A stretch of DNA of 64,000 nt from Odontesthes bonariensis. Lineage: Eukaryota > Chordata > Actinopteri > Atheriniformes > Atherinopsidae. This document shows, in pieces, positions 1 to 9,643 of this stretch; position 1 is the stretch's first letter, and every line of letters starts with the position of its first letter. Made by a program: the position numbers and the translations under genes. The DNA is taken from assembly GCF_027942865.1 (NCBI RefSeq), contig NC_134524.1, positions 1,990,036 to 2,054,035 on the forward strand, in the 5' to 3' direction. The notes below the pieces were generated by a model, which saw only the letters and a list, made by a program, of their open reading frames with translations, searched no databases and had not been told where the DNA came from.

Positions 1-290
1 TTTGGCCGGAGGTTTTAGAAATAACCGTTTTCTGTGATAAAAACGGGGTTTTGGTGTAAATGAGAGGCCAAACCGCAGGAAAACATCTGCGTCTTCCTGT
101 CGTGTAAACGGGGCCGAAGAAGCAGCTGAAGACATTCTTCTTTAGACAGGCTTTCAGCTGATTGGCCCGATGTCACTTTTTTGTATCCATATATGAACTT
201 GTTTTCTCTTTGTAATTTTGTTTTACTGTGTAAAGCACTTTGTGATTTTTTATCTATGAAAGGTGCTGTATACATAAAAGTTCTTCTTCT
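1..290 (+). repeat. Dispersed repeat debris ending in a LINE-type 3' tail
   Basis: The right half (about 120-290) reads like the conserved 3' tail of fish L2/CR1-group LINEs: a stretch with AAAGCACTTTGTGAT, then GGTGCTGTATACATAAA and a short TTC run. A related tail occurs at 49140-49235. The left 110 bases hold a short GC-containing inverted motif (ACCGTTTT / AAAACGG) typical of a non-autonomous DNA element, but I cannot name it. The small open frames here have no protein resemblance. Bases 301-537 show nothing I can assign. Confidence 0.45.
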
Positions 291-537
291 TCTGGACAGG
301 CTGTAACTTCAGTAAATTCAGACAGATTGTCTGTATTATGGCTCTGATTGTTACTTTAATGGGCAGCTCCCTCAGCCACAAAGCGCATCGGTTCACTTTA
401 CAATCAAGCTCTCAAAATGATGGACAGAAAACCAATCCGTTATCACCGTTGTCAAATCCTCTACAAACATGATTTGTTGAGCTTTGACAGTTTTAGCAAT
501 TTGTGTTTTCTCAAATGATTTTTTAAATGCTTTCAAA

Positions 538-1038
538 ATTTGGCTCCAGAACCATTCAAAGAATTTATAAAGAGACGTACCAGCAGCAGCTCCAACCACA
601 ACTGTACAATCCCTAAGTGCAGAACATCGTTTGGACAGTCGGTCTTTTCTTACAAAAGCTGTAAACTCTGGAACTCACTGCCCACAGACATTAAGTCCAT
701 CAGTGAGTTTAAATTGTTCACCTTTAAACTTAGATTTTGGCTTAAAACCAACCAAAACTGTACTCACTTGTAAAAATGTGAGAGTGAATGAATGAGATGA
801 AAGTTTGCACTGTTGTGTTTATAGATTAATGTTCTTATGTAAATTAATGTCTATTTTAGGTTTATTTTAATGTCTATTCTAATTTTGTGTCAGCATAGAA
901 AAGCCTAACCAGGGACGGTAGTTGTAAATTAGCACTTGTTGCTATATTCTATATGTATCACATCAGCTACAAGCTTTGATTTGTAGCTATGTCCGATTGT
1001 ATTGTCCCTGTCAAATAAACTAATAAATGAAATGAAAA
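538..1038 (+). mobile_element. Degraded non-LTR retrotransposon, RT C-terminus and 3' tail
   Basis: An open stretch at 540-773 encodes the typical end of a LINE reverse-transcriptase ORF: FSYKSCKLWNSLPTDIKS followed by a hydrophobic/basic block and a stop. About 250 bases of AT-rich 3' UTR follow, ending in CAAATAAACTAATAAATGAAATG near 1038, which looks like the 3' terminus. The element lies just upstream of the splice acceptor at 1067, so it was probably inserted in the last intron of the mucin-like gene. The exact clade is not assigned. Confidence 0.6.
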
Positions 1039-1067
1039 TAATGCGGCGTGTGTTGTTGTGTTCTCAG

Positions 1068-2573
1068 GTGTGTGACTCTCCACCACAGCACAAAGGGACG
1101 CCTGTGATGACGCTCACAGACTCAGATCTGTGTTCCACACAATCTGGTCCACCTGGAGACTTCGACCAGCCGATAACCACAGCTGCTGTCCCAGCTGCTG
1201 AAACAGCTGCTGCACCTGCTGCTACCTCTGCTACACCTGCTGCACCTGCTGCACCTGCTGCTACCTCTGCTACACCTGCTGCACCTGCTCTTGCTTTTAC
1301 TTCACCACCTGCTCCTTCAGTCACCGAAGTGCGCTTAGAGTACAGAGAAGTGGTGACGTGGTCCTGGTACCAAACCTTCACCAGTTTCGTTGAATGGTCC
1401 CACACATCCGGGTCTGAGGTGAAAACACGCGTGGCCACAGAATTCGTCCTCCCTACCGTCAGACCCTCCACTTACGGCCCAATAAAACATACTCAGACTG
1501 ACAAATTGGTTTCTTTAACTGACGCCTCGCCAACTCCAAAGCTCCAGAGAGTCTCAACGACAATACCTGAGGCCGCCACAACACCTGAGGCCGCCACAAC
1601 ACCTGAGGCCGCCACAACAGCTGAGGCCGCCACAACACCTGAGGCCGCCACAACACCCGAGGCCGCCACAACACCCGAGGCCGCCACAACACCCGAGGCC
1701 GCCACAACACCTGAGGCCGCCACAACACCTGAGGCCGCAGCGACCTCTTCTCGGGTGGTTATCGAGCACTTTGGCGTCCGGCGAGGTCTCTACGTGGGGG
1801 CTGCAGGGGAGTTCTGTGTCTGGCTGCTGGCAGGGTGTCTGCTGCTGTGCGTGGCGTCGGCGCTGTGCGTCCTGATGACCTCGGTGAAGCTGGTCATCTG
1901 GTACAGGAGGGTGTACAAGCCACTGAGTATGGCGGCGGCAGCACAGAGGGGCGCAGGCGGGGAAGGAGTGATGCTGCTGATGCACAACAAGATGGAAGAA
2001 AAGGGAGGAGGAGGAGGAGGAGGAGGAGGAGTGATGGCGCTGTATCGCTCTGTTCTGTTCGTCCACAGAGAGGCAGGAGAGGCGATGGAGGGTGAGCAGG
2101 GAGGTGAGAGAAGAGAGGAGGGAGGAAACAAAAGGGAGATTGTTACTCTGAACCCGGCGGAAGGAGGAGGGACAAAAGAGGAAGAAGGAGACGGAGAAGA
2201 GAGGGAGAAGGGAGGGGTGTACAGGAAGACTTTGTATCGTGTGCTCAGCAAAGAGGAAGAGATAGAGGGGTGGAGGGACGTGATGGAGGAGTGCTGGGTG
2301 GATGGAGGCAGAAAGAGAGTCAGGGGCGATAGAGAGCAGAGAAGACGTGGAGAAGGAGCGTCCAAAAGGCGTTACAGCGTGATTCTGCGGGAGGAGAGGG
2401 AGGAGGCGGAGGGAGGCAGGGAGGAGCTGGACTGGGTGGTGGGAGGCTGGGAGGTGAAGAGAGATGACCAGGAGGAGGAGCCAAGGGGCAGCTGGGGGGA
2501 GTGGCTAGCTCACTATTTACCCAGCATGCCTTGGGGAGTGACCACACCTCCTGAGGACGAGGCAGCTCAGTGA
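1068..2573 (+). CDS. Last exon of a mucin-like single-pass membrane protein (partial)
   Basis: The open frame runs to TGA at 2571-2573. An acceptor (TTGTGTTCTCAG) ends at 1067 and gives a phase-0 exon start. The in-frame ATGs at 1032 and 1041 lie in LINE tail or intron, so the true N-terminus is probably on upstream exons outside the window. Order of parts: an Ala/Pro/Thr-rich segment (about 1180-1320); a non-repetitive ectodomain piece; ten six-residue TTPEAA repeats (1561-1738); a juxtamembrane stretch; a hydrophobic helix around VWLLAGCLLLCVASALCVLM (about 1818-1880) followed by WYRRVYKP; and a long cytoplasmic tail of about 215 residues, rich in Glu, Arg and Gly, with a (GGA)n poly-Gly tract (about 2005-2030). 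This architecture recalls sialomucins such as PSGL-1 or platelet GPIb-alpha, but I see no diagnostic motif of either, so I leave it unnamed. It probably sits in the plasma membrane as an O-glycosylated rod. Confidence 0.6.
   Translation: MCDSPPQHKGTPVMTLTDSDLCSTQSGPPGDFDQPITTAAVPAAETAAAPAATSATPAAPAAPAATSATPAAPALAFTSPPAPSVTEVRLEYREVVTWSWYQTFTSFVEWSHTSGSEVKTRVATEFVLPTVRPSTYGPIKHTQTDKLVSLTDASPTPKLQRVSTTIPEAATTPEAATTPEAATTAEAATTPEAATTPEAATTPEAATTPEAATTPEAATTPEAAATSSRVVIEHFGVRRGLYVGAAGEFCVWLLAGCLLLCVASALCVLMTSVKLVIWYRRVYKPLSMAAAAQRGAGGEGVMLLMHNKMEEKGGGGGGGGGVMALYRSVLFVHREAGEAMEGEQGGERREEGGNKREIVTLNPAEGGGTKEEEGDGEEREKGGVYRKTLYRVLSKEEEIEGWRDVMEECWVDGGRKRVRGDREQRRRGEGASKRRYSVILREEREEAEGGREELDWVVGGWEVKRDDQEEEPRGSWGEWLAHYLPSMPWGVTTPPEDEAAQ
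1561..1738 (+). repeat. 18-bp in-frame coding minisatellite (TTPEAA)n
   Basis: Ten near-identical copies of an 18-bp unit (GCCGCCACAACACCTGAG and variants with CCCGAG) encode Thr-Thr-Pro-Glu-Ala-Ala. One unit has a Pro-to-Ala change. The length is a multiple of three, so copy-number changes keep the frame. Threonines next to proline are expected O-glycosylation sites, as in other mucin-like stalks. Confidence 0.9.
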
Positions 2574-2757
2574 TGATGATGTTTAAAGCTGATGAGGGCG
2601 TCCCTCAGGGATTACTGTCAGACCCACTGCATTTACTCCCCAGCTCAGAACTGCAAAGTGTGCTTTTATGCTGATGATACCTCCTTTTTATTTGCAACAC
2701 GGGCCTCTTTATAAACCAGACACCAGCCTGCACACACCTCAGTGGATGCCTTTAAAC
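2574..2757 (+). other. Proximal 3' UTR of the mucin-like gene
   Basis: The sequence after the stop is unique and contains no further open frame. It continues after the hAT insertion at 4632. A good AATAAA lies at 4731-4736, so in the pre-insertion allele the polyadenylation signal would have been about 290 bases after the stop. This is an inference from position only. Confidence 0.4.
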
Positions 2758-3260
2758 TGGGGCTGAATGATATATTGCATTTGCGATAATATCGCGATAT
2801 GACCAAGTGCAATTTTCTAATCGCAAAGGCTGCGATTATACTCTGTTCACGTGACATGCGCGAGTAAAACATGTGATATGATCAAACGAGATTATCTAAC
2901 CACAGAGGCTGCACTCAGGTTAAGTGACACGGGGAGCAAAGTTATGAAACAGTCTACCGGAGAGAACTCGCAAGCAAAGCTGTAACCTACACAATGGCCT
3001 CAGGCTCAACAGAACCAGACCCTGCGGGGATGCTAGTTTCAAAGAGGAACTGCACATCAGTCGTGTGGGACTATTTTGGTTTTAAAGTGATAGTTCGGAG
3101 TAGATTCACCCTGGGGTCATTTGAACCGTGATATCCAGCCAAGTAGCCCACCCGAAGTTTTTTCGATATTGGCTGAACATCAGCTGAGTTACTGAGTTAT
3201 CCCAAATAGCTTAGTACAAGCGCTAACGGACCCTGGCAGTATCTCCAAAATTACCACACT

Positions 3261-4290
3261 AAAATCACATGCCATGACATCAAACTTCTACAGTAGTACA
3301 AATATGGTCTGTACTCACAAAACGATGCATTTGGAAGTTTGAAAATAGTCCAGGGCTGTGTTCGAAACCGCCTACTACATACTACATACTTGAAAACGGC
3401 ATACTCATCGCTCAGACAGTATGCAGAGCGTTTACACACAGTGCACTTCACTCCTGCCCGAGCCGATAAAGTCTATAAAGCTATAAACTCTGTAAATATA
3501 TAACTTTAGCAACATTTGAAACATTTTCAGGAGAGAAAGTGGTCATTTAGACCCCCAAAGTGTTGAAAATCTGACAAAATACCGGTTATTTACAATTTTG
3601 TTCCCACGAATTCGCCACTAGTAAAGCTAGCCGCAGTGAGCAACGCACTTCAGGTTATGCCGTTTTGACTGCTATCGTCCCGTTAACGGAATTTGACCGT
3701 TCAAATGGCGATGGGCGACGTCACGTTACGTTGCATCTTGGGTAGTTTGAGTGTGACAAGTAACCTCATGATGAATACTCAACATTTCGGCGAATCTAGT
3801 ATGCATCTAGTGTACATCCGGGAACTTAAAAAAGTATGACTAGTAGGAAAAGTAGGCGGTTTCGAACACAGCCCAGGAGTTTATTATTATCAACACAAGC
3901 CTGATAGCTTCTCTGCTGCTAAAGCTGCGTCGACGTCACTTCCTTGATCTGGGAGCTTCAAAGTAAGATGAGGGTTGATCTACTACTGTAGACAACAAAG
4001 CAAGGCTGGTCAATTTCTCCATTGATAAAATAAATTCACAACTCTACAACATAAAAAACCATGTAGAATATAGCATATGCTTTGTTGTCTACAGTAATAG
4101 ATCAACCCTCATCTTACTTTGAAGCTCCCAGCTCTCTGAAGTGACGTTGACGCAGCTTTAGCAGCAGAGAAGCTATCAGGCTTGTGTTGATAATAATAAA
4201 CTCCTGGACTATGTACAAACTTCCAAATGCATCGCTTTGTGAGTACAGACCATATTTGTACTACTGTAGAAGTTTGGTTCATGGCATGTG
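3261..4290. repeat. Long imperfect inverted repeat (foldback) inside the hAT element
   Basis: The left arm is about 3261-3352 plus 3875-4000 and the right arm about 4070-4290. They are reverse complements over roughly 220 bases, for example TTTATTATTATCAACACAAG against CTTGTGTTGATAATAATAAA. The spacer is about 70 bases. The left arm is interrupted by the nested element at 3353-3874. Such a structure could form a cruciform or a hairpin RNA. Confidence 0.75.
3353..3874. mobile_element. Nested MITE-like element with about 24-bp terminal inverted repeats
   Basis: It starts GGGCTGTGTTCGAAACCGCC and ends with the exact reverse complement, GGCGGTTTCGAACACAGCCC, with no coding capacity. The uninterrupted right arm of the surrounding foldback shows the empty site (CTCCTGGACTAT), so the insertion boundaries are clear. 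The target duplication is at most 1-2 bp and cannot be resolved. The superfamily is not assigned. Confidence 0.75.
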
Positions 4291-4631
4291 TTTCCTTGTT
4301 CCTTGTCAACACTTTATGCTCAGATGTTTGTAAGCTCAAAATATACTATTGTGTATGTTCAAATATACTGTTTTGTTAAATAAAAATGTCGGTCATCAAT
4401 TCATGCATCACCTCATGTCATCATAACAGAGGTCTGTCTTCCAGGAAAGAACAGTTTAAAATTAATATAATATAGTTTTGGCCATACTGTATGATGTATT
4501 GCTTGTCTTTGTTTAATAATACAGAAAACAAAGACCTTAAAAAATAATCGCATATCGCATCGCAATCGCAATACTGGCGTGAAAAATCGCAATTAGATTA
4601 TTTTCCATAATCGTTCAGCCCAACTTTAAAC

Positions 4632-5182
4632 GTGCCCAACCCCCCAACAGAACTTACCGTATACATTTATAATGCTTCAGCCGGGAGGCAGAGGGTCCAG
4701 CAGAACCTGTGCTGAACATGTTGCTCAAACAATAAAAGTGTAACTCAAACTAAACTTGTTTTCGTGTGTTTTCTAAAGTTGAAAGAGAAGGTTGGACATA
4801 ACGGATTGGAGGTCTTCATTTTGAACGCTCTGGGGTCCTTTTTACGACGTCGTAGCAGTAAGATCCTCGCCGAGTCTCCATTTGACTTCAGACTTCAAAC
4901 AGTAGAAACCGGTTCTGTGAGAACCTAGAACCTAAACTCTGAACTGGGCTGGTTTCCAGTCATATCTCACCACCAGAATGAATGAAATGGAAGGCAGCTG
5001 TGGTTGTTTTATTGGTTCTTGGGCTCTTAATTTGCAGGGTTAAAGGAACAGTTCACTATTTAAGACCTTGAGTCCCAGTTCCAGCTTGTTTATCAAGAAT
5101 AAGAAATGAGGAGACCATTTTCACAACAATAGCTCCTTTCTATCCATTTTGGCTGTTTTGGCTGGTCCATCCTGCTGCTACA
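4632..5182 (+). other. 3' flank of the mucin-like gene with a poly(A) signal
   Basis: AATAAA at 4731-4736 is followed by a T/G-rich stretch (CTTGTTTTCGTGTGTTTTC), which is a plausible downstream element. The rest, to about 5180, shows no gene, repeat family or ORF I can support. Confidence 0.4.
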
Positions 5183-5676
5183 GACAGGGTTCCATTGGGC
5201 ACTCTGTTCAATGTCCTTAAAACAATACTAATGTTCATTTTAAAGAAAAGGTCAACTCACCGGGTGGTCAGTGGTATTAAAAAAAAAAATGGCGGCGCAT
5301 TTTAACACCAACTCCTGATGGGCCCTAACACGAACACCTGATAGGCCCTAACACCTGATAGGCCCTAACACCTGATGGGCCCTAACACCTGATGGGCCCT
5401 AACACCTGATGGGCCCTAAAACCGGCCCCTCACTGACAGAGTGAAGTAGGGGTGGCCCAATAGATCCAATTCGTATCAATACCAAGGTTGGTACTGGTAT
5501 CAGATGGTAACTTAGTACGATGGGATCAATAACTCAGGGTTAGAACCAAAACAGACAGGGTTCCATTGGGCACTCTGTTCGATGTCCTTAAAACAATACT
5601 AATGTTCATTTTAAAGAAAAGGTCAACTCACCGGGTGGTTTGTGGTATTAAAAAAAAATGTTGGCGCATTTTATGG
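5183..5676. repeat. Direct 120-bp repeats flanking a 17-bp minisatellite
   Basis: A block of about 120 bases starting CAGACAGGGTTCCATTGGGC occurs at about 5183-5303 and again at about 5551-5671, more than 95 percent alike by eye. Between them lies a 17-bp tandem array (GGGCCCTAACACCTGAT, about six units, 5315-5420) and a piece starting GGGGTGGCCCAATAGAT that resembles a DNA-element end. This suggests a duplication around an insertion. Confidence 0.65.
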
Positions 5677-5786
5677 TTTTCCATCCGTGTAATCCGTGTT
5701 CTTTGCTGTTCAGGAACTATTTTTCATGCTAAATCACGACGCACGTAAACATCCGCTCTATATTTGAGTCTGAGGCTCTAGCCCTG

Positions 5787-5789
<3 letters not shown>

Positions 5790-5856
<67 letters not shown>

Positions 5857-5900
5857 TATACTATACTATAAATATATATATAGTATATATAAATATATAG
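5790..5900. repeat. (AT)n microsatellite
   Basis: About 65 bases of pure AT dinucleotides are followed by ACTAT and AAATATAT variants to about 5900. Confidence 0.95.
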
Positions 5901-6254
5901 TATTCCAAAATTGTCTTTTTGTCCACCAAAAGCGACCCTCGGGAACCGAACTACACATTGCCATCTTTGTTATTGTTTCCTATCGAACAGCTGACTCGTT
6001 TCAACACCCATTTTCGCCGTGATGTCATGACGTGTCACATGACTGCTGGAAGGAGCGCACCTTCGCCCATTATTCAGCTGCGGGAGGTAAGGACCCTCGG
6101 GATTATATTGTTGTCTGTGCTAGCTAACGGTACGGTTAGCCCCTGGGTTGAATTGTATTGCCACTGACACCACGGCCAATTCGGTCAAAAGTATTTTGTT
6201 ACACGTTAAGAGCCTCAGGAGAGGTTAAAAGCTTGCCCGATAGAGCCCGCTTTC
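5901..6254. other. Mixed-composition stretch, no gene assigned
   Basis: The GC content is higher than in the neighbours. There are two near-CRE motifs (GATGTCATGACGTGTCAC, about 6019-6036) and a possible splice donor GGGAG/GTAAGG near 6087. It could be a promoter and first exon or part of a DNA element. I find no supporting open frame. Confidence 0.2.
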
Positions 6255-7158
6255 ATGGAAATCAGCGCAATCGGACAACTTTGCGCAGCGGGCATGAAAA
6301 TTTCTCGCGGTTTTCCCTTTAGGCAACTTCTCTGGGTCTCCAACAGACGGGATATGTTTGTTAAATGGCCGGAATTCTCCTTTAAAGGGAATGAAGTTGC
6401 AGACCAGCTTGCTAAGGATGCTTTAAATGTTGAAGATCAGATGAACATTCCACTTCGTAAAGCAGAAGTTAAGCACATTATAGTCCCTAAAACGATGGGC
6501 TTATGGCCGGGGCAGTGGGGCAGGGAGAGTAAGGGTATCTTCCTTCGCACTGTACAAAAGCAGGTTCCCACTAGAAGACAGTGTAGCTGGAGTCGTGAGG
6601 AAGAACAGGTAATAACTAGGCTTAGGATAGGGCACACTAGGCTGAATCATACTCTTCATATCATTGGCAAGCATGCCACAGGTCATTGTATTGACTGCAG
6701 GGAAATGGAGACTGTCCGTCATGTTTTGTTAGAATGCCAAGCGTACAGCATAGAAAGAGGTATTCTGCTAGAGGAGGTTAGAGAACTGGGGGAGACCGCG
6801 CCCTCTCTTGAGGGACTACTTTCCTTTTCTGTGCCCTCAGCTTGGAGATTTGTGTTTAATTTCTTAAAGACTACAGGACTTTTTGAAAGGATTTAGTTTA
6901 TTATTTTTATTTATTTATTTATTTATCTATTTATTTATTTATTTGTATTTATTTGTATTTATTTATTTCATTTAGTGAATTGTTTATTTATTTGTCTATT
7001 TATTTATTTATTTTCTTTCTTTATTTTATTTTATTTTGTCACTCCTTCGTCGACGCTCCACACCCGCAGTTACATAATTTGTACCGTTGGTGGCGGTAAT
7101 GCAACATTACGGATGCTAACCGCCAATAAATTACAAGAAGAAGAAGAAGAAGAAGAAG
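6255..7158 (+). mobile_element. 3' end of an I-type LINE: RNase H remnant, zinc knuckle and (GAA)n tail
   Basis: The frame 6255-6896 encodes FSFKGNEVADQLAKDAL, the last RNase H motif, followed by the region ITRLRIGHTRLNHTLHI and a C-x2-C-x4-H-x4-C type cluster (HCIDC ... RHVLLEC). This order is typical of I-group non-LTR elements, which carry RNase H after RT. The catalytic RNase H residues N-terminal to this are missing, so the copy is truncated at its 5' end. The 3' UTR is T/A-rich (TTTA repeats 6898-7025) and ends GGTGGCGGTAATGCAAC ... CCGCCAATAAATTACAAG followed by (GAA)n. It ends about 45 bases before exon 1 of zinc-finger copy A. Confidence 0.75.
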
Positions 7159-7202
7159 ATCAACTTCCGGTCTTCATTCGAAGGTCTGCAGACAGACTCT
7201 CT

Positions 7203-7391
7203 CGAAGTTACTGGACACGCGCTTCAGAGTCAAGACCCTGTTGGAAACATCACTACAGACAAATACGCACATTGAGAAACGGCCCATTACCCGACACACA
7301 CTGCGAACCCTCGGCTCATCTTGGCTCATCTCGGCTCATCTCGGCTCATCTCGGAACATCTGGTAGCATAGCAACAGAAAGCTGCATGCAG
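7203..7391 (+). other. Zinc-finger copy A, non-coding exon 1
   Basis: This block is nearly identical to 44804-44982 in copy C and shares its end with 42349-42390 in copy B. It ends AGCTGCATGCAG/GTGAGT, a consensus splice donor conserved in all three copies. The region contains a short CTCGGCTCATCT tandem. The last ATG (7385) is TTG in copy C, so it is unlikely to be the start codon, and the exon is probably 5' UTR. The transcription start is not visible. An ETS-like ACTTCCGG lies at about 7163-7170, upstream. Confidence 0.6.
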
Positions 7392-8062
7392 GTGAGTCCA
7401 GAAAAGAATGAATTTAGCGGTCAGACGTTAGCAGAAATGTCTTCAGAGTGCTCTGTGTCATTGGTTTGATTCCTGCTGCTGGACACGGGCAGTCAGAACA
7501 TGCAGCAGAGAGTAAAAAGTTCAGATAACCTGGCTGCTATTCACTGTTAGCCCGGCCTGCTAACGCTAAAGCTAATGCTAACCGTTACAGCGTTAAACCA
7601 TCCCAGAAACACAACCTCAGCTATAGATTTCAATAAGCCGGCCAGATGGCCAAATAAAATGGAGCTTTATCCTTTTAGCTGTGTGTGAAACATACTTCTG
7701 GGCCCTTTTCTTCCTCTTTTCTAACCTTTTGGGGCACTTTTTGACCATCCTGTCACATTTCCCACTAAAGCTGCAGTTTTCTTAACTTCTTTCTGTAGTT
7801 TTGCTGAAATCTTTTGTGATTTAAAAAGTTTGATGATCAATGTCAAATGTAGAATGGTTCTTTCCAGACTTATCTGAGCATCATTTGGCTTTTTGATAGA
7901 AGTGTGCAGCCAAAACATGTAATTTGATGTGTTTAACGTCCACAATATGCCATATTTCATGATTAGATGTTAAAATGGGACTTAATTCTGCTCAATATAA
8001 ATCCTTTAATGACATGAAGAGTTTAAGTTGTGTGAAGAGGAGTCATAGCATTATTAGAAAGA
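7392..8062 (+). other. Intron 1 of copy A, 5' part
   Basis: Intronic sequence, partly alignable in reverse with copy B intron 1 (41980-42348) and in direct orientation with the start of copy C intron 1 (44983-45180). I see no gene in it. It is interrupted at 8063-8070 by the hAT target duplication. Confidence 0.5.
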
Positions 8063-8262
8063 CTTGTGGGTAGAGATGATCCGATCACGTGATCGGAAAT
8101 CGGCCCCGATCACGTGGTGTCAGACTCGATCGGAATCGGGTGTTACCTACCCGATCAGGACTCGAATAAATATCTAAATACATTCTCATAATTTTTAAAA
8201 ATTAACATATATTATATCTATAGCAATACGGTGGCACAGAGTGCAAAACCTCTTGACTTCAC

Positions 8263-8487
8263 ATGCATGTGCGACATGACATCATCCACGCTAACGGATG
8301 TACATGCAACTCATTGCGGAAAGCACAGAGAAGAAAGCTACCGTCTGCTATTTGGAACTTCTTCAAAGTTGACGAAAAAAACATGGCAGTAGCGAACTGC
8401 TCGGTGTGCAACCGTGGTATTTCAAGGGGTGGGAAGGAAAAATCGGCATTCAACACAACTAACCTGATAAGACACTTAAAGGGATAA
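8263..8487 (+). pseudogene. BED zinc-finger remnant of a hAT transposase
   Basis: The translation contains SAIWNFFKVDE, then CSVCNRGISRGGKEKS and NTTNLIRHLK, the pattern of a BED domain (aromatic residues, C-x2-C, then H). In the family the motif ends H-x3-5-H/C. Here the frame breaks right after the first His, where a repeat starting GGGATAATCCGGAGTAAAAT was inserted. This is a dead fragment of the transposase N-terminus. BED domains bind DNA in hAT transposases and in ZBED host proteins. Confidence 0.75.
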
Positions 8488-8891
8488 TCCGGAGTAAAAT
8501 GCACTTTGGATCAATTTACGGGATGTTGGGAGTACAAACGTTGAGTTGACATCAAAATCATGTCATTCGGATGTGTTTTGAGAATTTCGATTTGACCGTT
8601 TTTAGCCAAAAGTCGTTAGCCTGGAGGTGAGAGGGGCATATGATGTCGCCGCTACAAAACGCTGTTTTTATACCTCTTCTACAGCTCCAAACAACATAAC
8701 ACTTACGTGGTAGTGAGTAGAGGGTCCCTAAAGCCAAACCGAAGTGTCCCGAGGTCTTCATGGGGTCGGATAGAGAGTCCAGAATGAATTTAATCAAGCC
8801 AGTACCTTTCCGGAAATGTGTCTGCTGCAGCTGCCGCTACAGACCGTAGTGAAGCCTTGTGACCTAGTGACTTGGGAGGTATTGGAAAAAA

Positions 8892-9643
8892 AAGACACCT
8901 TATTTCCTTATTGTGAATATCTGTCGAATATCCCATATCAAACCAACTTCACCAGGGTCTATCTGTTAGCTGATCTGTTAGCACGATTAGCAGAACACAG
9001 TCAGGCTATCTGTTAGCACGATTAGCAGAACACAGTCAGGCTATCTGTTAGCTAATCTGTTAGCACGATTAGCAGAACACAGTCAGGCTATCTGTTAGCA
9101 CGATTAGCAGAACACAGTCAGGCTATCTGTTAGCACGATTAGCAGAACACAGTCAGGCTGTCTGTTAGCTAATCTGTTAGCACGATTACCAGAACACAGT
9201 CAGGCTATCTGTTAGCTAATCTGTTAGCACGATTAGCAGAACACAGTCAGGCTATCTGTTAGCTAATCTGTTAGCACGATTAGCAGAACACAGTCAGGCT
9301 ATCTGTTAGCACGATTAGCAGAACACAGTCAGGCTATCTGTTAGCTAATCTGTTAGCACGATTAGCAGAACACAGTCAGGCTATCTGTTAGCTAATCTGT
9401 TAGCACGATTAGCAGAACACAGTCAGGCTATCTGTTAGCTAATCTGTTAGCACGATTAGCAGAACACAGTGAGGCTATCTGTTAGCTAATCTGTTAGCAC
9501 GATTAGCAGAACACAGTCAGGCTGTCTGTTAGCTAATCTGTTAGCACGATTAGTGTCTGCTGCAGCTGCTGCTACAGACCGTGGTGAAGTTGGTTTGATA
9601 TTGGATATTCGACAGATATTCACAATAAGGAAATAAGGTGTCT
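8892..9643. repeat. 35/47-bp minisatellite framed by inverted repeats
   Basis: The core (about 8957-9553) is a tandem array of a 35-bp unit (GCTATCTGTTAGCACGATTA...) and a 47-bp form with an extra GCTAATCTGTTA, about fourteen units in mixed order. The flanks 8892-8953 and 9582-9643 are reverse complements over about 62 bases. The array lies within a secondary insertion inside the hAT element. Confidence 0.85.

Larger units (their letters stand above)
2758..4623. mobile_element. Non-autonomous hAT-type element with 8-bp target duplication
   Basis: The left end TGGGGCTGAATGAT pairs with the reverse complement of the right end (TTGGGCTGAACGAT), followed by AT-rich subterminal sequence with repeated GCGAT motifs. 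The element is flanked by a perfect 8-bp direct repeat CTTTAAAC at 2750-2757 and 4624-4631, the target-site duplication length of hAT transposons. No transposase frame remains inside. It has split the 3' UTR of the mucin-like gene and itself contains a long inverted repeat and a nested second element. Confidence 0.8.

Noticed and set aside
1459-2547. Several antisense frames over the mucin-like exon
   Set aside because: Low-complexity shadows of the TTPEAA repeats and the Glu/Gly-rich tail.
2758-2800. Mariner/Tc1 assignment for the element at 2758-4623
   Set aside because: The target duplication is 8 bp (CTTTAAAC), not TA, which points to hAT.
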